Shown piece after piece: positions 1 through 11,541 of a stretch of 64,000 nucleotides of DNA (positions within the stretch are counted from its first letter, which is position 1; each line of letters begins with the position of its first letter). Origin of the DNA: Hymenoscyphus infarciens (Eukaryota; Ascomycota; Leotiomycetes; Helotiales; Helotiaceae); contig LLCB01000219.1 of NCBI GenBank assembly GCA_001414345.1, positions 1 through 64,000 of the forward strand. The letters are read 5' to 3'. Position numbers and translations under genes: made by a program. The notes under the pieces were generated by a model, which saw nothing but the letters and a program-made list of their open reading frames with translations, was not told where the DNA came from and did not search any database.

Positions 1-949
1 TATATATATTATATATATATATATAAAAGTAAGTTCTTCTCTCTTTAATCGGACCTAATTTAAGGCTAATCTAATATAGTAAAATACCTCTTCTATATCC
101 TCCTAGTACGCTTCCGGCTACTTACTAAGTCTACTATATTTAGTACCTTTAGGTAAAATCTTAGAATAGAGATTATATATATACTTTTAAGAAGCTAAAG
201 TTAAAGAAGTATAGATACTATATTAAGTAGAATACTATATATATCCTAATAAGTTTAATCCTAAATATATACTAAATTCGTTCTAACTTAAGTAGTTACT
301 ATAGTTTATTAAGAAGGAGTTTAATAAGCTTAAGCTTAAAGAGGAGAAAGGAGGAGATTAAGAGAGCTACTAAGGCCTTAGATAAGGTGTTAGTCGTTAC
401 TAGTATAGAGGTACTAAAGAATAGTTCAGAGGTATAGTTTACTCTTTTAGAAGAGACTTAAGCGCTTTATACTAAGGTTACTATAAGTACCTCTTACTTA
501 TTAGAGAGGTTTTAGTTACTAATATTTAATAGTTCTTATACTATATTATAGAGAGTAGGACCTCTATCTAAACCTAGGTTTAGGTCCTCTTTAAGGCCTA
601 TCTAAAGAGTTTATAAGCGTCCTCTTTAAAGCTAGTTATAAGAGGTTACTAAGGTAAGAAGCGTCCTTATAAGAAGGAGGTAGTAGAAGAAGAGCTGATT
701 TAGGCTCTTTATACTTAAGAGAGTAAAGAGGAGGATAATAAGTTAGAGGAAGAAGAGGATATATAGGCTCTATTTTAGTAGTAACTTAGTCTTAGTTCTT
801 TACTTTATTAATTTTAAACATTCTTACTAGTTAGTATTTTATCTTAGGTTTTTATTATAAGTTCTTTATTAAAGGTAACTAGAATTAGAGAGTATTAATA
901 GAGTTTTATAAATTAACTCTTTTATCTAATTCTTTTCTAATTCTTATAT
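1..949. repeat. RIP-degraded AT-rich sequence, unassigned
   Basis: The stretch opens with a (TA)n run and continues as DNA nearly without CpA or TpG, rich in TAG and TAA. Read on the plus strand with TAG as a former Gln or Trp codon, 300-780 looks like charged, helical coding sequence (many Lys, Glu and Arg), but I recognise no family. It may be the 3' tail of the minus-strand chromovirus next to it or a separate element. No LTR border or terminal repeat is visible. Confidence 0.6.
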
Positions 950-1969
950 ATTAAGCTATTTAGAGAGGTATTAGAGTAGTCTTAGCTCTTCTAGATATTT
1001 AGTATAAAAGTCTCTTAGATAATATAGTAAACTCTAAAAATTATCTATAAAATACTAAGTAAGATCTAAATTATATCTAACCTATTTTACCTAGTACTAT
1101 AGCTATCTTTTAAAAAGTCTACTACTAAGTATTTCTTATATCTTCTATTCTTATATACTTTTAATAATATCTAGTAGAGGCTTTAGAGCCTCTTATTCTA
1201 GTAAGAGAGTATTTAAATCCTTTAAAAGTATATTAGAGATAAAAATATTATAAATTAATAAGCTTTTAAGAAGTTTTAGCTTATAAGAGTATTCTATACT
1301 ATCTAGTATTTTAAAAGGTTCTATCTACTATTTAGTAAGCTTTTAGCTAGGACGATTTATCTTAAGATTCTTAGTAGATAAGTAGACTTTATCTCTAACG
1401 TCCTAGTTAATAGCTCTTTAGTACTAATTTATACTATTCTTTATCTTTTTCTAAGCCTTATCTATGTTATCTTTAGTTATCCTCTAAGTAAAGTATATAC
1501 GTTAGGCTACTTTTACTACCTTATTATAGTTAAGTTATTTCTAAGAAATAGAAGTCTTTAGTATATTCTAGTCTTATAAAGTCTTTAGGTCGAGTCTAAA
1601 CTTAAGCTAATAAGAGGTTATACTAATAGATAAGTATAGAAGTGTTATTTATACTCTGTTTATTAGAGGGATTAATTTACTCTAGTTATCTTAATAGTAG
1701 GTTATAAAGAGCCTTAGTCTCTAATTAATATATTAGTTTATTATCTCTATCTATCTATCTATCTATTTATAGTAAGTAGTACTAAGCTTAAGCTTAATAC
1801 TAATTATTTAATAAAATTTAGTCTAAAATAATAATATAAATTAAGGTCTTTAATTAGATATAATTAATTTAGAGTAGTAGTTAAAATAGTAAATCTATTA
1901 AATAAAGAGTTTAACTAGTCTTTTAGCATCTATAGTTAAGTAATAGAGTATTAATACCGAATCCTTTCT

Positions 1970-2323
1970 TATAATAGTATGCCGTCCTATATAGCCGAGA
2001 TTATATAGTATATACTATGTTTTAGTAGTTGTTGTTTTATATTATCTAATTTAGGAAGGTTATATACGTTTATACGTTCGTCTAGACTTTTAGACGTACT
2101 TCGTAGGGTTTAGGCTTTTGTATTAGCTAACGTATATCGTTGTTCGGTTTTATACCTCTTTTATATTATCTAAAACCTCTTATATATAGTAGCCTACTTC
2201 TAGAGTTAGAAAAGGCTAGTTATTGTTTTCTTCTATATTAGAGCCTAGTATCTATATACGTTATTCTACTATATATACTCCTATATACCTCTACTATAGT
2301 TATATATATTTCGTGCTATTATA
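1970..2323 (+). repeat. Left LTR of the 1970-6017 element
   Basis: It starts TATAATAGTATGCCGTCC, where TGTGACGGCATGCCGTCC would be the less mutated form seen in another copy. It ends CGTGCTATTATA. It is 354 bp long, the same as its partner at 5664-6017. Confidence 0.85.
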
Positions 2324-3248
2324 TAAAAATAATAACTGCTCTTCGCTAGTAATAGTCTTAATAATATCTCTTTTAAGCTTATTACTGCTCTTTGTTTAGA
2401 AGTTGATTCGCTCTTGATTTAGAATATTATAGTAGTATTCTTAAATAGCTAGGTAATTAAAGACTACCTAGATAGCTAGTAATACTAGGGTTTAGTATTT
2501 ATATAAATAGCTAGTAAAAATTATGTTTTAGTATATATTAAGGGATTAGAATATGCTAAGTGTTCCTAAGAGTCTTAATAACTCTAGGTTTAATAAATAA
2601 GTCGACTTATAATAGTTATTTAGAAGGCTTCTAAACCTAACCTTATACCCCCTCTCCCTAGTTCTACTATAAGGCGTTAAACGACTTTCTAGGGCTACTC
2701 TCCTTTTTAAAAGACCCTCTAAACCCTTTCTAAATTATACCTATATACTAAGATCTAGAAGATCTTAACGAAATAATAATAGTTAAAAAGACTAGTAGGA
2801 CTTTTTAAATATAAACGATATATAAACAAGAGATAGTAGTATAAAAATAAAGGATAAAACGATTAGTTAGCTAAGAGATAGAGAATAAAATTATAAGCGA
2901 ACTTTAAAGTTAATAACTTAAAGATCCTATTTCTAAACCCTTCTTAATCTAACTCTTAATTAAACTCTCTTTTACTTTTTAAAGCCTGAATTTAGACCTT
3001 CTTTACTATAGGTAGCTACTTCTAATACCTTCTTACTACTTCTCTTAAATCGGATATAAATTAGTTAAAATACGCTTTCTATTAAGATAAAACTTAGAAG
3101 CGAGCTCTTAGCTAAGTTATTACTATCTTTATTAATTCTAACCGAATATTATCTAACTCTACTTTAAACTTTTCCTTCGAAAATACCTCTACTAGCGAAT
3201 ATTTAGAAAACTACGGTTATAGACCGAGTCCTCGCTAGTATAAAGAGT

Positions 3249-3312
3249 AAAAGAGATAGAAGTTAAAAGAGATAGAAGTTAAAAGAGATAGAAGTTAAAA
3301 GAGATAGAAGTA
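3249..3312 (+). repeat. 16-bp tandem repeat, about four copies
   Basis: The unit AAAAGAGATAGAAGTT repeats about four times with almost no divergence, just 5' of the gag-like relic. Its uniformity in a heavily mutated element is explained by its lack of CpA/TpG sites. Confidence 0.85.
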
Positions 3313-3719
3313 GAATTAAGAAAGAAGATTATACTAAAGAAACGTTTACTTTTTAAGTATAGCTATACTTAGAGAGAATAGTAATAGTTCTTTTATATAT
3401 AGGATAAGATTATACCTTAGCTCTAAAACACGTCTGCTACTCTTAAGAGACGCTAGAATTATAACTTTACTAAAATAGTAAACGATCTTTTAGCTATAGA
3501 TAAGGAGAGATACTAAAACGCTAAGTTAACCGCGAACGAAACGACTACGTCTGTCGATATCAGCACTCCGTCCGACAGCAACTCTTTCTTCGAAATCAGA
3601 AGATGACGATTAAGTTCTTAAGTACTCTAAAGGGAACGAGGCGGCCTATAGGCCTAAATAACATAGTTCCTACGATAGTACTAATAAATGTCGTATCTAA
3701 AACTATACCTCTTTTTTAA

Positions 3720-5400
3720 ACTTCGGTAACAATTCTTTTAACTAGCTGAAACTACTCTTTTTATTATCCTAAACTTTAGATAGTAAAACTTAATAACTTC
3801 GAAAACAACTTTGTCTTTAACTATCTAAAACCCTACCGACTCTAGTATAGAGTCTTTCTTACTTTTCTAGCTAGATTAGAAGTTCCTTTTTTTATTTAAA
3901 CTTTTTAAAGTAGATATAAGTTAGTTAAAATACGCTTTTTATTAGGATAAAGTAAAGAAGTAAGCTCTTAACTAAGTTATTACTATTTCTTAACCGAGTA
4001 CTATCTAACTCTACTTTAAATCTTTTTTAATTTTACTTTAAACTTTTTCTCTACTACTTCTAAAGATAAATAAGTCCTTAAGTACCTTAAAAGGAATAAG
4101 GCGGCTTATAAGCCTAAGTAATATAGTTTTATATAATTAGATATCTAAACTTAGATACTACTATATCTATAACTATCTCTTTATTATCTTAAACATTAGA
4201 TAGCATTTTTTAATATTTAGTAATAACTTCGTTTTTAACTAGCCAAAACTACCCCTCCTCTTATTATCTTAGACTTTAGATAGTTAGATAATAGTTTTAA
4301 CTTTAATAACTTCGGTATTAACTTCGCTTTTAACTAGCTAAAACTCCTCCTTTTATTATTTTAAACTTTAGATAGTATTTTTAATATTCGGTATTAAGTC
4401 TTTTAACTAGCTAAAACCTTATCTATTATTATCTTAAACTTTAGATAATAGTTTTAACTTCGATAAACTTCGGTAATAACTCTTTTATTTTAACTAGCTA
4501 AAACCCTCTCTTTTATTATCTCTAGATACTTAGATAAGAATTTTAATATAATAACTTTAGTAATAACTCTTTTAACTAGCTAAAACTACCCCTTTTTATT
4601 ATCTTAAATATTAGATAATAATTTTAACTTTAATAACTTAGCTATAACTTCGCTTTTAACTAGCTAGACCGACCCCTTTTATTATTCTTAGATACTTAGA
4701 TAATAAATTTAAAACTCTAATAACATTTAGTAATAAACTCCTTTAACTAGCCGAAACCCTACTAACTCTAATAAGAGTCTTATATTCTTTACTTTCTTTT
4801 ACTTCTAGCTAAGCTAGAAGTCCTTTTTTTATTTAAACTTTTAAATTAGATATAAATTAGTATACTCTTAAAAGGATAGTAACCTCTTAGCTAAGTTATT
4901 ACTATCTACGACATTATCGACTTTTCTTTTCTAACTCTACTTTAAATTTACTTTTAAGTTTACTTTTAAACTTTTTTTTCCGACTTTACTCTAAGTCTCT
5001 ACTAACCTTAGATAAACTTATACTCTTTTTTTCTCTTTTTAAATTCGAATTAGATACGAATTAGTATACTCTTAAAATAAGCTCTTAACTAAGTTATTAC
5101 TACTAATTATAACCGAACGACCTCTAACTCTATTCTAAATTCATCTTCGACTATTTTAAACTTTTTTAGACTAATACTCTTTTAGTAATTTAAATTAGAT
5201 ATAAATTAGTATACTCTTAAAGTAAGCTCTTAACTAAGTTATTACTACCTCTTAACTAAACGACTTCTAACTCTACTCTAAACTTTCGAATTTAACTTTT
5301 AAACTTTTTTCTAATTTTACTTTAAACTTTTAAACTTTTTAAACTTTTTAAACTTTAAACTTTTTCCGACCTACTAGATAGATTAGACTATACTCTTTTA
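3720..5400 (+). repeat. Repeat-rich 3' part of the gag-only element
   Basis: Two interleaved repeat families fill this part. One has a unit of about 75-90 bp containing TTTAACTAGCTAAAAC and a TTATTATCTTAAACTTTAGATA box; copies start near 3735, 3811, 4231, 4328, 4399, 4489, 4570, 4654 and 4742. The other contains GCTCTTAACTAAGTTATTAC and recurs near 3967, 4886, 5080 and 5226, with a further copy near 3110. Related elements elsewhere in the window carry only one or two copies of the second unit, so copy number has expanded here. Confidence 0.75.
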
Positions 5401-5663
5401 GTAGACGTAAATACTTACTTTTAATATTAAAGGATTAGAAACGAAGTCTTTTTATAAGTATTTACAAAATCGATTTAGAACCGATATCTTATCTTACTTA
5501 TAATATTATAATAAATAAAGAATCTTTAAACCTAGATTAGCTACGATTTAGACTTTAACTAACTTATAATAATATAATAAATATAATACTTATACTATCT
5601 TGATTTAGCTTTAAATAATAAGAGAGAGAAGACTTAGAATAAGTCTTTTTTAAGAGAGAGAGA

Positions 5664-6017
5664 TATAATAGTATACTGTCCTATATAGCTAAGATTATAT
5701 AGTATATACTATGTTTTAGTAGTTATTATTTTATATTATCTAATTTAAGAAGGTTACGTACGTCTATACGTCTATCTAGACTTTTAAACGTACTTTATAG
5801 AGTTCGAGCTTTTATATTAGCCGACATATATCGTTGTTTAGTTTTATACTCCTTTTGTATTATCTAAAACCCCTTATATATAGTAGCCTACTCCTAGAGT
5901 CAGAAAAGGCTAGTTATTATTTTCTTCTATATTAGAGCCTAGTATCTATATACGTTATTCTACTATACGCACTTCTATATACCTCTACTATAGTTATATA
6001 TATTTCGTGCTATTACA
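5664..6017 (+). repeat. Right LTR of the 1970-6017 element
   Basis: A 354-bp partner of 1970-2323. It follows a purine tract (AAGAGAGAGAGA) and ends CGTGCTATTACA, keeping the terminal CA. Confidence 0.85.
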
Positions 6018-9000
6018 TTTCTAAGTCGGTTAATAAATACTAATATAGTATTAAATCCGTGTTTATCTTTTAAGAATGATTTAAAGTTTATATATATAAG
6101 ATAGTTAGATATAGGTAAAAAGTAAAGAAAGCCTTATTACTTAGTTTATTAAGAATAGGAGTATTTATAGGCTCGACAATTCTCTATATATCTTCTATAG
6201 TCTAAAAATATTCTAGTCTAGTAGTAGTATTATACTAATAACTAGTATATCTTTTTCGTACTTAGATAAGTACTAGATACTTAGTCGTAGACTTCTTAGA
6301 TCAGTTTCGTATAGAGTTTAGTATTCTTTTAAACGTAAAGTCGATTCTTAAAGAGTAGTAAATTATCTAATAAGAGGTAGTATCTGTCTAGAAGTTTATA
6401 ACGTTCTTTCTAAAAGAAGCCTAGGTTATCTTCTTTTAACTTCTAAATCGTATCTAAACTTATTCTTTAATAGTATCTGAATAAATTAAAATATCATCTA
6501 AGTATATAATATAGAAGTTGTCTAGATAGTTGATTAAGACGTTGTTTATATAACGTTAATAGGTAGCGAGGCTATTATAGAGTCTAAAAGAGAGGACCTT
6601 ATATTTGTATATACTATACCTGGTTTTAAACGTGGTTATCTCTTCTAAGTTAGAGTCTATTTAGATATAATAGAAAGCTTATCTAATATCTAATTTAGTA
6701 AAGATTTTAGCTATTCTTATTCTAGAAAGGAGCTTATTAATATAAGAGATCGAGTAGGGATTATTTTAGGTTAGAGTGTTTAGCTTCTTATAATCGATAT
6801 AGAACTATAACTTATTACTATTAGCCTTTTTAACAAAGAGTACTAGAGAGGCGAAAGAGCTATTACTATTAATAATAAACCTCTTATCTAAGTTCTTTAT
6901 AAGATACTTCTTTATAGCTTTAAGCTCTATAGTTAACTATTAATATAAAGGCGAAAAGGAGTTAAGAAGTAGCTTATTTAAAGTAATCTTATAGTTATAT
7001 TCGTAGTAAGAAGAGAGCTTATTAGAAGCTACTTTCGAGAATATGTCTTTATAAGATAAGTAATATTTTAGAAGTTAAGCCTATATTAGAGCTCTTATTT
7101 TATTATTATCTTAGAGAGGAGCTAATCTCTCGTCGATAATCTAATCTAGCTTATAAAGGCTTATTATATAAAATTCTAAATTAGGCTATTTTATATTATA
7201 ATATATTATATTTATACTTATTTTATAGATAAAAGAGTATAGAGTTTAGCCTTTTAATACTATACTAGTAGTTTATAGAGGCTTTAGACTAAAGTTAGAT
7301 ATTAAAATTTTAGAAGGTATTATTATAAATAGAAATAATAGCTTAGTTATATTTATAAGTCTACTCTTTTTATATCTTTCTTATTACTAGATAGTATATT
7401 CTCTTCGATTTATATCTAACTAGTAATTTAAAAAGGGTTTCTAGTTCTAGCTAGAAAGAGAAAGTAAAATTTCCTTACTATAGTAGAGAGTTAGAGAGTA
7501 TTTAGCTAGCTAAGTAATCTAGTTCTTTAAGGGATTAAGAAGAACTTTAAAATAGTTTAACTACTTATTACTAATAATTAGGTCTTACTATCTAAGGCTT
7601 AGGATAATAAAGAGGTAGTTATAGATATAATATTTATCTATATTTAGATATAGTTAAATAAACTAAGTTATCTAGCTTTTAGTACTATTATTATATCTAT
7701 AAATAGATACTAAATAAGATAGTTTCTAGATTTTTAAACCTATTACTTTTAATAATTAAAGAGCTAGAGGTTAATTTAGAAATAGATATCTATTTACTTC
7801 TATATCTATTAAAGCTTATATTTTAATATTATATTCTTATATACTAAGAGTAGTATTTATAAAGAACTATTTTCCTCTTATAAGTTTAAAAAGGTTAAGT
7901 CTAGCTAGATTACATTTATATAAGCTTAGGAAGGTATTTTTATCTAAGCCTCTTTGTTTTCCTCTTAACTTAGGTTAGAGTTAGAGTACTCTTTAGGTAG
8001 TTATTCTTCTTTAGATTAATTATCTATTTTATTAATACTAAGTAGATTAGAATAGTCGGGCTTAATATACCTAGGTTTCTTATAATTATAATACTTTATA
8101 CTAGTAGGGAATTAGTTTATAGATAAAGTCTTTAATCTTTTACTAGTAGAAGAGAGCCTAGGAGTTTAAGAAGTTTTTTAAAAAGTAGAATAAAGTCTAT
8201 ATAAGAGTGATAAGAGTTTTGTTGATAAACTAGATAAGAATCGGTTAGTAGAGTGTTTTTTTTTAAGTTATTAACTTTGTAGTTCGCTTATAATTATGTC
8301 TATCTCGTCTAATCGATCGTTTTATCCTTTGTTTTTATACTACTATCTCGTCTATATATCGTCTATATTTAAGAAGTCTTACTTATTATTTTATTAGAAT
8401 CTTCTAGATCTTAGTATACAGTTATAGATTAGAGAGGGTTTAGAGAGTCTTTTAAAAAGAGAGATAGCTCTAGAAGAGAGTTATTAGAAAGTATTAGAGA
8501 CAGCTACTCGTAGCTAAAAGGGGTATAAATTCGAGCTTAGAAGTAGGAGAGAGTTAGATTAGAGAGGGTTTAGAGGTAAAGTGTTTTATTAACTTTAAAT
8601 TATAAGATCGCTTATCTGTCTTTCTAGCTTAGCTAGCTAATTCCTTATTTCTTAATTCTCTACTTCTAAAGCTTATATAACTAACTATATCTAGTTTATA
8701 TTTAAGAAGTCCTACTAGTCTCTTTAACTGTTATTTTGTCGGGATCTTCTAGATCTTAGTATATAGATACTATTTAGACAGCTTTTAGAAAGAGAGGTAG
8801 CTCTAGAAGAGCGTTTAACACCTTATAGTAGAACTGGGTTTAATATTTTAAAGATGTCGATTTAGAGAGAAGAGAGATAAGATTAGATTTAGAAGCCTTC
8901 TAAATAACTATTATAAGTCGACTTATTTACTAAACCTAGAGTTATTAAGACTCTTAGGAATACTTAGTATATTCTAATCTCTTAATATGTCTATAATACG

Positions 9001-9197
9001 ATTTTTACTAACTATCTATATAGATACTAAACCCTAGTATTACTAGCTATCTAAGTAGTCTCTAATTACTTAGCTATTTAAGAATACTATTATAATATTC
9101 TAAATCAAAGGTAAATCGACTTCTAAATAAAGAGCAGCGATAAGCTCGAAGGAGATATTATTAAGACTATTACTAGTAAAGAAGAGTTATTGTTTTT

Positions 9198-9675
9198 ATA
9201 TAATAGTATAAAATATATATAACTATAGTAGAGGTATATAGAAGTACGTATAGTAGAATAACGTATATAGATACTAAGTACTAATATAGAAGAAAATAAT
9301 AACTATCTCTCTTCTATACTAAACATAAACGTTTATATATAAGAGGTTAGAAGCTACTAAGTTCTAATAATAATAATAACCGAGCCCTGTCTAATATAGC
9401 TAATACTAAATAATAAGAGCTAAAAAGCTAAATATATAACCTCTAAACCTTCGGAAAGCTAAATATATAATATCTAAACCTTAGTCTCTTCTATATATAA
9501 ATGTTAGATATTAATACCTTTAGTACTTCGCTTATATAAGTATCGGTTATTCGTAATCTCAGCCTTAGAGGTATTAGAGATATTAGTAGTACTTAGAGGT
9601 ATTAGCAGTTTCACGAATACTAATAATTCAGAATAGTGCTATTATATAATAATCCAGGATGACGTGCTATTATAA
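9198..9675 (-). repeat. Divergent LTR at the 5' side of the chromovirus
   Basis: The first 170 bp or so match the other LTRs of this window: the TATAATAG end, the AGTAGAGG box and the AAGAGG box. The rest diverges, and the copy is about 120 bp longer than the 354-bp LTRs to its left. It ends in GTGCTATTATA, a motif that also occurs about 25 bp earlier, so the exact border is uncertain. Confidence 0.55.
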
Positions 9676-9942
9676 TACTCTCTCTAAGAGGCCGACTAGA
9701 TAAGAGGTCTTTATATTATTACTATAGAACGTAAACAGGGACTTTTCTAAACTAGTAAAGCTAGTATATAGCCTTCTTATGTTTTATATATATTTCATAG
9801 CTCTTGTTATAGTACTAGTCGTCTAGAGAGAGGGTAGTGAGAGGCATATTATTAGTAAGAGGCTAAAAATTATCAAAATCAGTAAAATCTTCAAAATGCC
9901 CTAAACGCACAGACCCGTGGTTCCGGGCTCGTTATAGGGAGG

Positions 9943-10265
9943 GCCCTGTAGCTTCAGGGTGTTAAGCACTAAATGCGACGTGCAACAAAAAGTTTGAACT
10001 GGCTTGGTGAATTTATCGGGAAACTTCTTTCAGGCTTGAAGTACCTATGGCTTCAGGGTGTTGAACGCTGAGTGCGATGTGCAACAAAAACTTTTGAAGT
10101 GGCTTGGCTTGGTGGCTGAATTGAAATTTCTTAAAGTGAATTCAACTTTCCACTGGGGAGGAAACTTCCTTCAGGCTTGAGGACCCTGTAACTTCAGGGT
10201 GCAAAGCGCTAACTGCGATGTGCAACAAATAAAAAGACAAGTAGCTTGGTTTGATTTAGTGAATG
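9943..10265 (+). repeat. Three imperfect direct repeats of about 85-140 bp
   Basis: Units begin near 9943, 10041 and 10181. Each has a CTTCAGGGTG box, an AACGCTRAGTGCGATGTGCA-like core with ACAA, and a GTGGCTTGG-like segment; the first two end in AAACTTCYTTCAGGCTTGA. Units one and three contain a small hairpin (CCCTG/CAGGG). The changes are not RIP-type and there is no coding frame. Confidence 0.75.
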
Positions 10266-10389
10266 AATGAGTTCTTGGGGTCTTCATGATCATGATAAAA
10301 TATCAACTCAAGTGAATAGTTAGGCTCTAAATGAGATTACCCTATAAGCTACATGGAAGAGAACTTCTTCGAATGAAGCTACGCTCTCT

Positions 10390-10452
10390 GTAGGTAACCT
10401 GTAAATAGCTCGAGTATTCTTGAAAGGGTTGAGCTATTGGCAGGTTACCTAC
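10390..10452. repeat. 63-bp inverted repeat (hairpin)
   Basis: GTAGGTAACCTG and ATAGCTC on the left pair with GAGCTAT and CAGGTTACCTAC on the right. Each side has a 3-base internal bulge and the loop is about 19 bases. It lies in ordinary DNA and has no visible coding neighbour. Confidence 0.8.
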
Positions 10453-11541
10453 AAATAGCTGATACGGAAAAGATGGTCTATCGGTGGCAATAGTCGGTTA
10501 TGGAGAATGGCATCAGTCTTTCGGTTCGTGAGACAAAATTAAAGGAGAGAGACAGTTAGCCGAGGAACAAACAGCCTCCTTTTGGTTAAGAATAGGAAAT
10601 TCTGGAGAAGGAGAAGGGTTGGTTGTTAACTTGGGTAGGTAGCTTGAGGCACTTTTATTGTAGCGACATGCCTTGTTTCAGAGTTCAGTCTTTACTAAAT
10701 ACTCTAGAATTTCACAGGTGAATTGAAACCTAAGCTACATAGGCTTGCTACTTTGTAAGGTAAATCACGGGTGATGGATGAATTTTATAACAATTTGTAA
10801 TTCCTTTTTTTAAAAAAGTGTTAGAAGGAGTTTTGAGATAATTAATCTAATACTGATAGCGATAGTTTTTGCTTCACGTAAACTTTCATACATCGTAACA
10901 CTCTCTTCATATTTAATAAGCAGAACTTATATACACATGAAACTATGAAAAAATCTCTTATAATCTGCTAAGAGTTTTATACGATGGTTGTACTGCGTTA
11001 AGCTTCAAGGGGGTATACGTATACACGGAAGAACTTCGCATCTCTTAGCGAAAATAAAGGGGTAGAGCCGCAGATGCTTGCTCAGCTCCTCCTAAGAGTG
11101 AATGAATATAAGCAGCAGTCTCGTTTTTGCATCTGAGAAATACATTTGGCCTACGTATACCAACAGGCAGCACCTACTTCATTATTTAAATAGTTTAATT
11201 TCGATTCAGATACTATAGCTAACTCCTTCCCTGTTCTGACTTGACTTCAACGCGCCACTCTTAGTTATCCTCTTGTCAAAGTTATGCGTCATAGCTGTCT
11301 TGCTACATGTCTCTTTGCAAAACATTCAAGTCCTAAATCCGCAGGCATGCGCTTGTCTTTTTTCTCCAGTGAGCGACCCAGACGCATGACCTTTATAAAT
11401 TCCAAACTGTGCGTTTTCCAATTACTAAGTGGTTGAGAATAGGTCATGAGTAGTAAAAATTCTTCTTAAAACATCAATTTGAAATCAAAATCGAGACTTA
11501 AAACTCGTTGAATAACTAAGAGTAAACTTCATCACACAACA

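Larger units (their letters stand above)
1970..6017 (+). mobile_element. Gag-only LTR retroelement, plus-sense, with exact TSD
   Basis: Two 354-bp LTRs (1970-2323 and 5664-6017) flank a 3340-bp interior. The whole is bounded by identical 5-bp duplications TTTCT (1965-1969 and 6018-6022). A purine tract ends at 5663, directly before the right LTR, which fixes plus sense; the right LTR still ends in CA. The interior carries a retrotransposon-gag-like relic at about 3320-3520 and then repeat-rich DNA to the right LTR. I see no protease, RT or integrase motif, so the element looks non-autonomous. It sits inside the pol region of the minus-strand chromovirus and is therefore younger than it. Confidence 0.85.
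950..9675 (-). mobile_element. Ty3/Gypsy chromovirus relic with pol, interrupted by a younger insertion
   Basis: Minus-strand order from high to low coordinates: an LTR-like end (9198-9675), a leader shared with the gag-only elements (8265-9197), a zinc-knuckle relic near 8040-8120 in which the Cys/His positions read Tyr, then reverse transcriptase. RT is recognisable from FVKKAN near 6830 and from YLDDILIYS near 6490. The frame is broken at 6018/1970 by a 4-kb insertion. Below 1969 come the integrase tail (DKVYLSTKNLK near 1350-1400) and a chromodomain-like segment near 1050-1250. The Cys-to-Tyr changes and in-frame TAG/TAA are what RIP makes from CpA. The gag core seems deleted near 8265 and part of the leader is duplicated (about 8265-8460 against 8580-8770). 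The 3' LTR was not found. The element is not functional. Confidence 0.75.
9676..11541. other. Intergenic, edge of the AT-rich block
   Basis: Base composition changes from RIP-type to normal between about 9700 and 9900. The stretch holds a three-copy imperfect repeat (9943-10265) and a strong hairpin (10390-10452), described separately. I see no gene. Confidence 0.6.

Noticed and set aside
1740..1765. CRISPR-like or satellite array in TATC repeats
   Set aside because: A simple tetranucleotide run in RIP-degraded DNA; eukaryotic context and no spacers.
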